From: Burkholderiales bacterium
GTDB lineage: Bacteria; Pseudomonadota; Gammaproteobacteria; Burkholderiales; WYBJ01
DNA length: 64,000 nucleotides
NCBI GenBank assembly: GCA_022841915.1
Contig: JALHQN010000017.1
Span: 1-64,000, forward strand
Reading direction: 5' to 3'
Part shown: piece by piece, positions 38,879 to 48,267 of the stretch
Numbering within the stretch: the stretch's first letter is position 1
Layout of the letters: each line of letters begins with the position of its first letter
The notes under the pieces: model-generated
What the model saw: only the letters and a program-made list of their open reading frames with translations
Database searches by the model: none
Told to the model about the DNA's origin: nothing
Program-made: the position numbers and the translations under genes

Positions 38879-39871
38879 ATGAGCGAACGATTCCAGGCGC
38901 TGAGAGTGTTCGAGGAGAACGGCAAGTCCGTCGCGCGCGTCACCGAGGCGAGCCTCGATGAGCTGGATGCCGGCGAAGTCGTCATCCGGACCGCCTATTC
39001 GAGCGTGAACTACAAGGACGCGCTCGCCGTCACGGGCGCCGGCAAGGTGATACGGCGCTTTCCGTGCGTTGCCGGCATCGATGCCGCCGGCACGGTGGTG
39101 AGCTCCTCCGATGCCCGCTTCAAGGCGGGCGATGCCGTGATCGCAACCAGCTACGACCTGAGCGTGGCTCATGACGGCGGCTTGGCGGGCTATGTGCGCG
39201 CGAAGGCCGACTGGGTCGTACCGCTGCCTGCCGGACTGACGCTGTTCGAATCGATGGCGCTGGGCACTGCGGGGTTTACCGCGGGCCTGGCCATCGAACT
39301 GGCGGAGAAGAACGACCTGGTGCCGAAGTCGGGAAAGGTGCTGGTCAATGGAGCGACCGGCGGTGTCGCGAGTCTTTGCATCGACATGCTCGGCGGGTTG
39401 GGCTACAGCGTCACTGCGTTGACCGGCAAAGGTAGCGAGACCGATTACCTCAAGGGGCTGGGAGCGAGCGAAGTCATCGACCGGACGACCTACGAGATGG
39501 GCGGGCGTCCTCTGGAGAAGACGCTGTGGGCCGGCGCGTTCGATTCCGTCGGCGGCGAACAACTCGGGTGGCTCACGCGCACCATGCAGCAGAGCGGGGT
39601 GATCGCGAGCTTCGGCAACGCGGGGGGGATCGAGCTCAAGACCAACGTGCTGCCGTTCATACTGCGTGGCGTGCGCCTGATCGGTGTCGATACCGGCTAC
39701 ACGCCGATGCCGTTGCGCCGCAAGGTCTGGGAGCGGCTGGCCACCGATCTGAAGCCGCGTCATCTGGATACGATCGCGCATACGCTCAAGCTGGCTGACG
39801 TGCCCGAGTACTGCGCACGCATGCTGAAGGGGCAAATCCGCGGCCGCGCGATCGTCGCGTTGTCCGCCTGA
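38879..39871 (+). CDS. acuI: Acrylyl-CoA reductase-like quinone oxidoreductase (YhdH/AcuI family)
   Basis: Medium-chain reductase of 330 residues. N-terminal catalytic domain (YSSVNYKDALAVTGAGK, PCVAGIDAAGTVVSS) and Rossmann domain with VLVNGATGGVASLCIDML. E. coli YhdH and AcuI reduce acryloyl-CoA to propionyl-CoA with NADPH. The ATG at 38879 is well placed after GGAGGAGAG. It precedes a propionyl-CoA synthetase gene by 145 bp, which favours the acrylyl-CoA role, but no residue proves it. Confidence 0.82.
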   Translation: MSERFQALRVFEENGKSVARVTEASLDELDAGEVVIRTAYSSVNYKDALAVTGAGKVIRRFPCVAGIDAAGTVVSSSDARFKAGDAVIATSYDLSVAHDGGLAGYVRAKADWVVPLPAGLTLFESMALGTAGFTAGLAIELAEKNDLVPKSGKVLVNGATGGVASLCIDMLGGLGYSVTALTGKGSETDYLKGLGASEVIDRTTYEMGGRPLEKTLWAGAFDSVGGEQLGWLTRTMQQSGVIASFGNAGGIELKTNVLPFILRGVRLIGVDTGYTPMPLRRKVWERLATDLKPRHLDTIAHTLKLADVPEYCARMLKGQIRGRAIVALSA

Positions 39872-40016
39872 TCGAGCGGTTCGAACGTAGCAGTACGATC
39901 GGCTGCTGGTGTTGACGCGATCAGGACCATGAAAGAGGCAGCCCTTCGAGCCGCCTAGATCCTGTGCAGAGGGCGCCCGTCCGCTCGATTCGGGCACGAA
40001 ACCCGGGAGGAGACCC

Positions 40017-41930
40017 ATGGCTGAGACCTACAACAGCTTTCATCGTCGCTCGCTGCAGGATCGCGAAGGATTCTGGCGCGAGCAGGCTGCGCTGATCGAC
40101 TGGGAGCGGCCGTTCGAGCGGGTGCTCGATTACGACCGACCGCCCTTTGCCCGCTGGTTCGTCGGCGGGCGCACGAATCTTTGCCATAACGCGGTCGATC
40201 GGCATTTGCAGGCTCGAGCCGCGCAGGCGGCGCTGATCTACATCTCGACCGAAACCGGCGTCGAGCATACGTATACCTACGCCGAGTTGCACCGCGAAGT
40301 GAACCGGTGTGCGGCCATGCTGCAAGCTCTGGGCGTGGGCAAGGGCGATCGCGTCCTCATCTACATGCCCATGGTGCCCGAGGCGATCTTCGCCATGCTG
40401 GCGACGGTCAGGCTGGGCGCGATTCACTCGGTGGTTTTCGGAGGATTCGCCGCGCAGAGTCTGGCCGCGCGCATCGACGATGCGCAACCGCAAGTGATCG
40501 TGACGGCGGACGCCGGCATGCGGATGGGCAAAGTCATCCCTTACAGGCCGTTGCTCGAGGAGGCGTTGCGCGCAGCCACGCATCCGCCCCGGCACATGCT
40601 GATTCTCGATCGCGGTCTCGACAAGTCGTCGGCTCGGGTTGCCGGTCGCGATATCGACTATGCCGAGTTGCGCGCCGCGCACATGAATGCGCAAGTGCCC
40701 GTGGTCTGGCTGGAATCGAACGAACCGTCCTACATCCTCTACACCTCGGGCACGACCGGCAAGCCCAAGGGCGTGCAGCGCGACACCGGCGGGCATGCGG
40801 TCTCGATGGTTGCCTCGATGAAGCATATCTACTGCGGCGAACCGGGAGAGACCTACTTCGCGACCTCGGACATCGGCTGGGTGGTCGGGCATTCGTATAT
40901 CGTTTATGCCCCATTGCTGCGAGGCATGGCGAGCGTCGTTTATGAAGGGGTGCCGATCCGGCCCGATCCGGGTGTGTGGTGGAAGATCGTCCAGGATCAC
41001 AAGGTGTCGGTGATGTTCTCCGCGCCGACCGCGATCCGGGTGCTGAAGAAGCACGATCAGTCCTATCTTAGAAGATACGACCTCGGGTCGCTGAAACACC
41101 TATTCCTTGCTGGCGAGCCCTTGGACGAGCCGACAGCGCGCTGGATCGCCGACGCCCTGCAGCGACCCGTGATCGACCACTACTGGCAGACCGAGACCGG
41201 ATGGTCGATCCTGGCCGCCTATCCCGGCGTCGAAAAGACGCCCATCAAGTTCGGCAGTCCGAGCTTTCCGGCCTATGGATACGATGTCCGTCTGTTGCAC
41301 GAGGGGACCGGGGAGGAGGTGGCGGACAACGAGAAGGGTGTCGTGGCGATCGTGCCGCCGTTGCCGCCAGGGTGTCTGACGACCGTTTGGGGTCAGGACG
41401 ATCGTTTCGTCCAGACCTACTTCACCAGCTTTCCGGGCAAGCAGGTGTACTCGACGTTTGACTGGGGCATCCGCGACGCGGAAGGCTATTACTACATCCT
41501 TGGACGGACCGACGACGTCATCAACGTCGCCGGCCATCGCCTGGGCACACGCGAGATCGAAGAGGCCGTGTGCTCGCATCCCAATATCGCGGAAGTGGCC
41601 GTGGTCGGCGTCGCGGACAAGCTCAAGGGTCAGGTTCCGTTCGCATTCGCCGTCGTGAAGGATGCTTCGCACTTGAATTCCGACGCCGCGCACGCGGTGC
41701 TCGAACGCGAAGTCCTGGACGTCGTCGACAAGCACTTGGGCGCCATCGGTCGTCCGGCGCATGTCTTCTTCGTCAACATGCTGCCCAAGACGCGCTCGGG
41801 CAAGGTCTTGCGGCGCAGTATCCAGGCGCTTGCCGAGGGCAGAGATCCCGGAGACATGACGACGCTCGACGATCCGGCGGGCATCGAACAGATCCGCGCT
41901 GCCATCGATGCGCTGAACGCTCCGCGATAG
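40017..41930 (+). CDS. prpE: Propionate--CoA ligase PrpE
   Basis: AMP-forming acyl-CoA synthetase of 637 residues. The adenylation motif is [18 protein letters not shown], and the C-terminal lysine lies in KTRSGKVLRRSIQ. SDIGWVVGHSYIVYAPLL and the N-terminus YNSFHRRSLQDREGFW fit the PrpE rather than Acs subgroup (compare the gene at 43255). GGGAGGAG precedes the ATG. With acuI upstream and prpD elsewhere, it points to propionate or acrylate use. Confidence 0.92.
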   Translation: MAETYNSFHRRSLQDREGFWREQAALIDWERPFERVLDYDRPPFARWFVGGRTNLCHNAVDRHLQARAAQAALIYISTETGVEHTYTYAELHREVNRCAAMLQALGVGKGDRVLIYMPMVPEAIFAMLATVRLGAIHSVVFGGFAAQSLAARIDDAQPQVIVTADAGMRMGKVIPYRPLLEEALRAATHPPRHMLILDRGLDKSSARVAGRDIDYAELRAAHMNAQVPVVWLESNEPSYILYTSGTTGKPKGVQRDTGGHAVSMVASMKHIYCGEPGETYFATSDIGWVVGHSYIVYAPLLRGMASVVYEGVPIRPDPGVWWKIVQDHKVSVMFSAPTAIRVLKKHDQSYLRRYDLGSLKHLFLAGEPLDEPTARWIADALQRPVIDHYWQTETGWSILAAYPGVEKTPIKFGSPSFPAYGYDVRLLHEGTGEEVADNEKGVVAIVPPLPPGCLTTVWGQDDRFVQTYFTSFPGKQVYSTFDWGIRDAEGYYYILGRTDDVINVAGHRLGTREIEEAVCSHPNIAEVAVVGVADKLKGQVPFAFAVVKDASHLNSDAAHAVLEREVLDVVDKHLGAIGRPAHVFFVNMLPKTRSGKVLRRSIQALAEGRDPGDMTTLDDPAGIEQIRAAIDALNAPR

Positions 41931-42017
41931 AAGCTTCATGCCGAGAGGCCCAGGTGCGTTGCAAGTCGCGCCGCAAGTCTCGGCGTGCCGCCGGGCAACG
42001 GCGCTGCGCCAGCTTGC

Positions 42018-42365
42018 TCAGCGGGCGGAGCGGGCATGCCAGGGCCAGCGTCCCTCCAGTTCGACCTCGAGCGCGATGCTGAGGAAAGTCCGTATCAGCA
42101 CGATGATCCCCAGCGTGACGGCGTTCTCCAACGTCGGCGCGATGGCGACGGTGCGGATGATGTCGGCGGCAACGAGGAATTCCAGGCCGAGCAGGATGCC
42201 TTTACCCAGATCCTGCCGGAAGTTGCGATAGGCATCGCCGGGCGCGATCGCAAAGGCCCGTGCATACCGAAAGAGTGCCACCAACATGCCGATCCCGATG
42301 ACCGCGACTCCCGCCGCATCGATGGCCAGTGCTACCAGTTCGATCGCCTCGTTGAAGGATTCCAT
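42018..42365 (-). CDS. DUF1622 family membrane protein
   Basis: 115-residue inner-membrane protein with three hydrophobic segments (residues about 8-32, 52-72, 78-98). The family core FRQDLGKGILLGLEFLVAADIIRTV is intact. Function unknown. It is convergent with prpE, and the broken gene upstream is on the same strand. Confidence 0.88.
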   Translation of the reverse strand: MESFNEAIELVALAIDAAGVAVIGIGMLVALFRYARAFAIAPGDAYRNFRQDLGKGILLGLEFLVAADIIRTVAIAPTLENAVTLGIIVLIRTFLSIALEVELEGRWPWHARSAR

Positions 42366-42441
42366 GATCGCTTTCCCGGATTGGGTGCTGGATGCTCGCC
42401 TCGCATGCTCGTGGACGACATGACGTGGTTCGGCCGTGCGT

Positions 42442-42750
42442 CTACAACGTCTCGATGAGGGTCGCTCGCACGAGGATTTCCTTTTGGCGAAAACGCTCGC
42501 GCAGACCCATGCGGTAGTTCGCCCATCAGTCCCGTTCGAGGCTGTCTGTCATGACCTCGACGACCACCATGGCGTCATGCCAAACGCGGCCATCGCCGCC
42601 CCGCCATGTTCCGTCGGCCGGCGCGTGCGCATACAAAGTGGCCCCGCCGAATCGATCCGTCAGTTCGCTGCGGACCCGTTGAAACTGGGCCTGCGCGATG
42701 GCCTGGTTTGCGTTGTCGTAGAGCGGCAGCAGTAGCTGGACGAGATGCAT
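42442..42750 (-). pseudogene. Conserved small protein gene interrupted by an in-frame TGA
   Basis: The reading frame starts MHLVQLLLPLYDNANQ at 42750 and stops at TGA (42528-42526) after 74 codons, ending DSLERD. The same frame continues at once with WANYRMGLRERFRQKE and ILVRATLIETL up to TAG at 42444-42442. I remember full-length homologues of about 100 residues with a W-W pair at this point, so the TGA most likely replaces a TGG tryptophan codon. Read-through would give 102 residues. Function unknown. Possible causes are a true nonsense mutation, a sequencing error or recoding. Confidence 0.75.
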
Positions 42751-43052
42751 GCTGCGGCTCCATCACGAATCATGCCTGAGGGACGCCTGCGCCGTACGCG
42801 TCACGTAGGAAGCTTCGTTTCACTGGCTGGCCTTCGCGCGCGCCGCAGGCCCATTCTAGGGCGAAGCCGTGTACGAAGGGATGGATGAACGCGGCAGGCG
42901 TCGGGGATCACTGCTGTCTTTAAGGCATGGATGGCAGACGTTGCGGCTTTCGTATAACCGCGTCGGGCTGCGCTACGACTGTCGAATCATGCCGGGCCTC
43001 GGTGCCAGTCGGCTTGCCAAACACGAACGCCCCAGGGCGGGACGTCGGTCTG
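42751..43052. other. 302-bp gap without a supported gene
   Basis: Between the broken small gene and tRNA-Ser. Only short frames without family resemblance are present. It must contain the promoter of the broken gene. A short repeat CGCCC/GGGCG at 43028-43039, followed on the minus strand by TTCGTGTTT, may be a weak terminator of the tRNA gene. Confidence 0.4.
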
Positions 43053-43142
43053 TGGCGGAGAGAGTGGGATTCGAACCCACGATACGTTTACACGTATACA
43101 CACTTTCCAGGCGTGCGCCTTCGACCGCTCGGCCATCTCTCC
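43053..43142 (-). tRNA. tRNA-Ser (anticodon GGA)
   Basis: On the minus strand, 5' GGAGAGA pairs with 3' TCTCTCC, followed by discriminator G and an encoded CCA. The D-loop has GAGCGGTCGAAGG, the anticodon stem-loop reads CGCCTGGAAAGTGTG (anticodon GGA), a long class II variable arm follows, and the T-loop is GGGTTCGAATCCC. 90 bases with CCA. It reads UCC/UCU serine codons. Confidence 0.97.
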
Positions 43143-43254
43143 GTGGGGCGCATTCTAGCAGAAGCCAGGCTATTCATTGCCAGGTCCGAATACCTGCAAT
43201 ACGTGCTTCGGGTGGGCTCGACAGTCTTGCGCCCACCTGCTGAGGCTCCGCCGA

Positions 43255-45219
43255 TCAGCTGACTTCCTTGAGTTGATCGAGAATCGCCGGGTTCTCCAGG
43301 GTCGAGACGTCCTGATTGATCTCCTCGCCCTTGGCGATCGAGCGCAGCAGGCGGCGCATGATCTTGCCCGAGCGGGTTTTGGGCAGGTTGTCACCGAAAC
43401 GGATGTCCTTCGGCTTCGCGATCGGGCCGATCTCCTTGGCGACCCAGTCGCGCAGTTCGGCAGCGATCTTGTGCGCTTCGCTGCCGTGCGGGCGCGCTTG
43501 CTTCAAGACGACGAATGCCGCCACGGCTTCACCGGTGACTTCATCTGGACGTCCCACGACCGCCGCTTCGGCGACCTTCGGATTCGATACCAGGGCCGAT
43601 TCGATTTCCATGGTGCCCAAGCGATGACCCGAGACGTTCAGCACATCGTCGATCCGACCCATGATGGTGAAATAACCGTTGGCATCGCGACTCGCCCCAT
43701 CGCCGGCGAGGTAGAGTTTGCCCTGGAAATCGTCGGGAAAATAGGTGCGCAGGAAACGCTCCGGATCGCCCCAGATGGTGCGCAGCATGGAAGGCCAGGG
43801 CTTGCGGATCACCAGGATGCCACCCTTGCCGCGCTCGACCGACGTGCCCGTCTCGTCGACCACGTCAGCCATGATGCCGGGCAAGGGCAGGGTGCATGAG
43901 CCCGGCTTGAGGGGTGTCGCACCGGGCAGCGGCGTGATCAGATGGCCACCGGTTTCGGTTTGCCACCAGGTGTCGACGACCGGACAGCGGCTGTTGCCGA
44001 CGGTCTGGTAGTACCACATCCAGGCCTCGGGATTGATCGGCTCGCCCACCGTGCCGAGGATGCGCAACGACGACAAGTCGTACTGCTTCGGAAGATCCGC
44101 GCCAAGTTTGATCAGCGAACGAATGGCGGTAGGTGCCGTGTAGAACACCGTGCACTTGTGATCCTGGATCATGCGCCAGAAGCGTCCGCTATCGGGGTAA
44201 GTCGGCACGCCCTCGAACATGATCTCGGTGGCGCCTACCGCCAGCGGCCCATAGCAGACATAGGTGTGCCCGGTGACCCATCCCACATCGGCCGTGCACC
44301 AGAACACATCCTGCGGCTTGTAATCGAAGGTCCACTTCATCGTCAGCACGGCCTGCAGCAGATAGCCGCCGGTCGAGTGCTGGACGCCCTTGGGTTTACC
44401 CGTGGAGCCGGAGGTATAGAGAATGAACAGAGGATGCTCGGCGTCCACCCACTCCGGCTCGCATGTGGTGGCTTGTCCCTGCACCATATCGTGCAACCAG
44501 ATGTCCCGACCCTTCGTCCACCGTACCTGGGCGCCGGTGCGCTGGTAGACCACGACGTGCTTGAGGGTGTCGCAATTCCCCAGTGCGATGGCGTCGTCGA
44601 CCGCGACCTTGAGCGCAATCGCGCGCCCCCCGCGCATTTGTTCGTCGGCGGTCAGCACGGCGACCGCGCCTGCATCGATGATGCGCTCCTGCAGCGCCTT
44701 GGCCGAAAAACCGCCGAAGACGACGGAGTGAATTGCGCCGATGCGGGCGCAGGCTTGCATCGCCACGACTGCCTCGACACTCATCGGCATGTAGACGATG
44801 ACCCGGTCGCCTTTCTTGATTCCCAGGCTCTTGAGGCCGTTGGCCATCGCACACACTTGTTCGTAGAGTTGGCGATAGCTGGTGCGCGTCACCGCGCCAT
44901 CATCGGCCTCGAAGACGATCGCCGTCTTGTCGGGCTGAGTGCTCAGGTGACGATCCAGGCAGTTGTACGAAGCGTTGAGCTTGCCGTCGGCGAACCACTT
45001 GAAGAAGGGCGCCTGGCTGTCGTCGAGGATTTTCGTGAAGGGCTGTCGCCAGTCCAGATGCTCGCGCGCGAGCCGTGCCCAGAATCCGGTGAAATCCCCT
45101 TCCGCCTCGGTACACAGCGCTTCGTACGCCGCCATGCCGGAGATGTTTGCTTGCGCCTCGAACGCCGCGCTCGGGGGAAAAATCCGGTGTTCCTGCAGCA
45201 CGGATTCGATCATGGACAT
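43255..45219 (-). CDS. acs: Acetyl-CoA synthetase
   Basis: AMP-forming acetate--CoA ligase, 654 residues. ATP motif [52 protein letters not shown] (acetate pocket tryptophan) and the acetylatable lysine in [14 protein letters not shown]. The ATG at 45219 has AGGAGAT upstream. The long N-terminus with [12 protein letters not shown] is typical of Acs. It is upstream of tRNA-Ser on the same strand and diverges from the 4.5S RNA gene. Confidence 0.96.
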   Translation of the reverse strand: MSMIESVLQEHRIFPPSAAFEAQANISGMAAYEALCTEAEGDFTGFWARLAREHLDWRQPFTKILDDSQAPFFKWFADGKLNASYNCLDRHLSTQPDKTAIVFEADDGAVTRTSYRQLYEQVCAMANGLKSLGIKKGDRVIVYMPMSVEAVVAMQACARIGAIHSVVFGGFSAKALQERIIDAGAVAVLTADEQMRGGRAIALKVAVDDAIALGNCDTLKHVVVYQRTGAQVRWTKGRDIWLHDMVQGQATTCEPEWVDAEHPLFILYTSGSTGKPKGVQHSTGGYLLQAVLTMKWTFDYKPQDVFWCTADVGWVTGHTYVCYGPLAVGATEIMFEGVPTYPDSGRFWRMIQDHKCTVFYTAPTAIRSLIKLGADLPKQYDLSSLRILGTVGEPINPEAWMWYYQTVGNSRCPVVDTWWQTETGGHLITPLPGATPLKPGSCTLPLPGIMADVVDETGTSVERGKGGILVIRKPWPSMLRTIWGDPERFLRTYFPDDFQGKLYLAGDGASRDANGYFTIMGRIDDVLNVSGHRLGTMEIESALVSNPKVAEAAVVGRPDEVTGEAVAAFVVLKQARPHGSEAHKIAAELRDWVAKEIGPIAKPKDIRFGDNLPKTRSGKIMRRLLRSIAKGEEINQDVSTLENPAILDQLKEVS

Positions 45220-45462
45220 GACATATCTCCTCTCGACAATGTGGCCGGCGATTGCACGTGGCACGGCAAAACGGGATCGGCGGTAATGGAAGCACTAATA
45301 GCGAGTGCTGTAAAGTTTCGGCGATGGATGCAGCTTCGTGACCGCGCGATTGGATGGCACGTTCACGCTGCGAAAGTGCGACTGTCGAAGGGACGCTGAT
45401 TGGTTTCGCTGCGGGATCGCCAGTGGACGAGCGGGCATCGCGGGCGGCAGATCAGGCAGTTC

Positions 45463-45491
45463 TGGATCGCAGGCTCGATTCCGGGCATACT
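45463..45491 (+). promoter_or_regulatory. Predicted promoter of ffs
   Basis: TGGATC (45463-45468) and CATACT (45486-45491) are separated by 17 bases and end 7 bases before the first base of the 4.5S RNA, a good sigma-70 layout. Confidence 0.55.
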
Positions 45492-45498
45492 CCACAGC

Positions 45499-45594
45499 GG
45501 CGGGCCTCCCCGCATTGCATGGTAGTGAACCTGGTCAGGTCCGGAAGGAAGCAGCCACAGCTATTCTCTGCAAGTGCCGGGGGTTAGGCTCGCC
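45499..45594 (+). ncRNA. ffs: 4.5S RNA (small bacterial SRP RNA)
   Basis: About 96 bases folding into one long hairpin: GGCGGGCCT at the 5' end pairs with AGGCTCGCC at the 3' end. The conserved tip is present: CAGGTCCGGAAGGAAGCAGC contains the GGAA tetraloop and the Ffh-binding symmetric and asymmetric loops. It partners Ffh in co-translational membrane targeting. Its position upstream of dnaX is known from other proteobacteria. Confidence 0.95.
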
Positions 45595-45636
45595 ACCTCC
45601 ACTTTTGATGGTAGCGAGACCCGACTGACGAGATCG

Positions 45637-46191
45637 ATGATGAGACGGACACGTGCGCTCGGTGTGTTCATCGCGTTGGTCATGATTGCGCCTGCGGCGC
45701 GCGCCGTGGACGGCATCTCGCTGGAAATCGGCACGTCCAATTCGGCAAGTGCGTCGGTAGACATCACCCGCATCGGTTTGCAGTGGAATTGGGCCAAACG
45801 CTGGGCTCTGGGCGCCAACTGGAACATAGGCGGCTACTGGGAAGTCGATTTCGGCCATTGGTCGAACGACAGCGCGCAGCGAACGAACAGCAGTATCGCC
45901 GAAATCGGCTTGACACCGGTTTTTCGACTGCAGCAGACCCATCCGGGTGCGATCGCGCCTTATGCCGAAGCCGCCATCGGTCTGCACCTGTTGTCGGAGA
46001 CATCCGTGAGCCAGCATCGCCGGTTCAGCACGATGTTTCAGTTCGGAGATCACCTCGGTCTGGGCATACGCTTCGGCCACAGACACGCGTTCGACCTGGG
46101 CTACCGATATCAGCATCTTTCGAACGGCGGCATCAAGAAGCCGAACCACGGCATCAACTTTCATCAAATCCGCCTGCAATACAGCTTCTAG
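45637..46191 (+). CDS. PagL-like lipid A 3-O-deacylase
   Basis: Outer-membrane beta-barrel of 184 residues with a signal peptide (residues 1-23, cleavage near ARA-VD) and alternating strands ending in aromatic F184. The PagL signature is near the C-terminus: YRYQHLSNGGIKKPNHG, with H160 and S162 of the catalytic triad. The third residue, a Glu 14 positions after the His in Pseudomonas PagL, is N174 here. PagL removes a 3-linked acyl chain from lipid A. The start at 45637 is followed by a second ATG; either is possible. Confidence 0.8.
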   Translation: MMRRTRALGVFIALVMIAPAARAVDGISLEIGTSNSASASVDITRIGLQWNWAKRWALGANWNIGGYWEVDFGHWSNDSAQRTNSSIAEIGLTPVFRLQQTHPGAIAPYAEAAIGLHLLSETSVSQHRRFSTMFQFGDHLGLGIRFGHRHAFDLGYRYQHLSNGGIKKPNHGINFHQIRLQYSF

Positions 46192-46208
46192 CCCAACCTC
46201 GGTTGGGC
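46191..46208 (+). terminator. Palindromic hairpin after the pagL-like gene
   Basis: GCCCAACC and GGTTGGGC pair over 7-8 bp with a CTCG loop, beginning at the stop codon of the pagL-like gene. There is no T-run. It separates that gene from dnaX. Confidence 0.5.
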
Positions 46209-46250
46209 GCAGCGAGAACGCAGGCTGATTAAGCACAAGCAAAAGAGACC

Positions 46251-47876
46251 ATGACTCAGGCGCTGGCGCGCAAATGGCGACCGAAGACCTTTGCTGAACT
46301 GGTGGGCCAGGAGCACGTGGTTCAGGCACTCACCAATGCGCTCGGCGCGCAGCGTCTGCACCATGCGTACCTGTTCACCGGAACGCGCGGCGTGGGCAAG
46401 ACTACGCTCGCCAGAATTCTGGCCAAGGCGTTCAATTGCGAGCAAGGCGTGAGTGCGACGCCTTGCGGTCAATGCAGTGCGTGCCTCGGAATCGATGCGG
46501 GGCGCTTCGTCGATCTGCTGGAGGTCGATGCGGCATCGAATACCCAGGTCGACAAGATGCGCGATCTGCTCGAGAACGCGCTGTATGCGCCGACCGCGGG
46601 CCGCTACAAGATCTACGTGATCGACGAAGTGCATCAACTCTCCGGGCACTCCTTCAATGCGATGCTCAAGACGCTCGAGGAGCCTCCCGAGCATGTCAAG
46701 TTCGTGCTGGCGACCACCGATCCACAGAAGGTTCCGGTAACGGTCTTGTCCCGGTGTCTGCAGTTCAGCCTGCGGCAGATTCCCGCCGACCAGATTCGAG
46801 CCCGTCTGGCCGAGATCCTGGAGCGCGAAGGCATCGCGTTCGAGGTCGCCGGCGTCGCAGCGATCGCGCGTGCCGCACGCGGGAGCCTGCGCGATGCTCT
46901 GTCGCTGCTCGATCAGGCCATCGCTCACGGCGGCGGCAAGGTCGATGAGCACGCAGTCACGGCGATGCTGGGCTTGGTCGGCCGGGAGCATCTGGTCAAG
47001 CTCATCGAGTACTTGGCCGCGCACGACGGCGCTGCGATGATCGCTCAGGCCGACGAGATGGCCTCGCACGGGATCGCATTCGAACAGGCCTTGCAGCAGC
47101 TCGGCGCATTGTGGCATCGAATTGCGCTGGCCCAGATCGTTCCTTCGGCCGTGGCTGCCGAAGAGGGCGACCCTGGCGTCGTACGCGCGCTGGCCGATCG
47201 GTTCAGTGCCGAGGAGGTCCAGCTCTACTATCAGATCACCCAGCAAGGGCGGGGCGACATCGTGCTCGCGCCCGACGAGTACGCCGGCTTCACCATGACT
47301 TTGATGCGCATGCTCGCCTTCGCGCCGCACTCGAGCGCCGCACCGGCTGCAAACGTTCGCGCATCGCAGCCCGCGCTTGCCGTCGCGCAGCGGCCGGCTC
47401 AACCGGCGAGCGAGCCGCCCGCGGCATTAGGGGCGACCCTTGCGGTCCCGGCTGCCGCTGTCGCGCCCACGGTAGAGCGTAAGGTGGCGGCGGGGCCGAT
47501 CGGCGACTGGTCGCGACTGCTGGCGGCGCTCAAACTTACCGGGATGACTCGTCAACTGGCGCACCATTGCGAGTTGACGGGAGAGGAGGGCGAAGTCGTC
47601 GCTCTGCGCCTGGCTCCCGCCCACAAGCATCTGGCCGACAAAGGCCCGCAGGAGCGATTGCGTGCAGCGGTCGAGGAACACCTGGGCCGCAGTGTGCGTC
47701 TGAGGATCGATATCGCGGAGCCGCAGGGGCAGACGCCTGCTCAGATGGACGACCAGGAGCGACGCAACAAACTGGCGAACGCTGCGCAGTCGCTCGACGC
47801 CGATCCGTTCGTTCGTGAGTTGGTCGACGATTTCGGTGCCCGCGTAGTCCCTGATTCCATCAAACCAAAGCGCTGA
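46251..47876 (+). CDS. dnaX: DNA polymerase III subunit gamma/tau
   Basis: Clamp-loader ATPase, 541 residues. Walker A FTGTRGVGKTT (about 42-52), zinc module C63, C72, C75, C78 (CEQGVSATPCGQCSAC), Walker B and IDEVHQLS, and sensor ATTDPQKVPVTVLSRC. After residue 365 a proline/alanine-rich linker leads to the tau-specific C-terminal domain (WSRLLAALKLTGMTRQ). No A-rich slippery site is evident, so gamma may not be made by the E. coli mechanism. It heads the dnaX-ybaB-recR operon. Confidence 0.97.
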   Translation: MTQALARKWRPKTFAELVGQEHVVQALTNALGAQRLHHAYLFTGTRGVGKTTLARILAKAFNCEQGVSATPCGQCSACLGIDAGRFVDLLEVDAASNTQVDKMRDLLENALYAPTAGRYKIYVIDEVHQLSGHSFNAMLKTLEEPPEHVKFVLATTDPQKVPVTVLSRCLQFSLRQIPADQIRARLAEILEREGIAFEVAGVAAIARAARGSLRDALSLLDQAIAHGGGKVDEHAVTAMLGLVGREHLVKLIEYLAAHDGAAMIAQADEMASHGIAFEQALQQLGALWHRIALAQIVPSAVAAEEGDPGVVRALADRFSAEEVQLYYQITQQGRGDIVLAPDEYAGFTMTLMRMLAFAPHSSAAPAANVRASQPALAVAQRPAQPASEPPAALGATLAVPAAAVAPTVERKVAAGPIGDWSRLLAALKLTGMTRQLAHHCELTGEEGEVVALRLAPAHKHLADKGPQERLRAAVEEHLGRSVRLRIDIAEPQGQTPAQMDDQERRNKLANAAQSLDADPFVRELVDDFGARVVPDSIKPKR

Positions 47877-47903
47877 GTTCGAGCGCGAAAGCAGAGGGTC
47901 ATC

Positions 47904-48230
47904 ATGATGAAAGGCGGTTTGGGGCAGCTCATGAAGCAGGCGCAGCAGATGCAGGAGAACATGCGCAAAGTACAGGAAAGCCTCGCGTCCATCGAAGTGG
48001 AGGGACAGTCCGGCGCCGGACTCGTCAAGATCGTCATGACGTGCCGCAACGATGTGAAGCGCGTCACCATCGATCCTAGCCTGCTGGCCGACGACAAGGA
48101 TATGCTCGAAGATCTGGTTGCTGCGGCCTTCAACGATGCCGTCCGCAAGGCCGAAGCCACTTCGCAGGAGAAGATGGCAGGCTTCACGAGCGGCTTGAAC
48201 CTGCCGCCGGGCATGAAGATGCCGTTCTAG
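47904..48230 (+). CDS. ybaB: YbaB/EbfC nucleoid-associated protein
   Basis: Dimeric DNA-binding protein of 108 residues. It has an N-terminal coiled helix ([19 protein letters not shown]), central strands ([21 protein letters not shown]), and the tail [14 protein letters not shown] that is nearly invariant in the family. Located 27 bp after dnaX and 37 bp before recR. Confidence 0.96.
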   Translation: MMKGGLGQLMKQAQQMQENMRKVQESLASIEVEGQSGAGLVKIVMTCRNDVKRVTIDPSLLADDKDMLEDLVAAAFNDAVRKAEATSQEKMAGFTSGLNLPPGMKMPF

Positions 48231-48267
48231 GCATGTTGGCACGAACGAGTTTGCCAGCGGTGGCGGC

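Noticed and set aside
34850..40018. A 1722-codon open frame on the minus strand opposite sucB, lpd, zapE and acuI
   Set aside because: It is exactly antisense to four well-supported genes, changes character at each gene border, has no family resemblance, and is explained by GC-rich codon usage that removes stop codons from the opposite strand.
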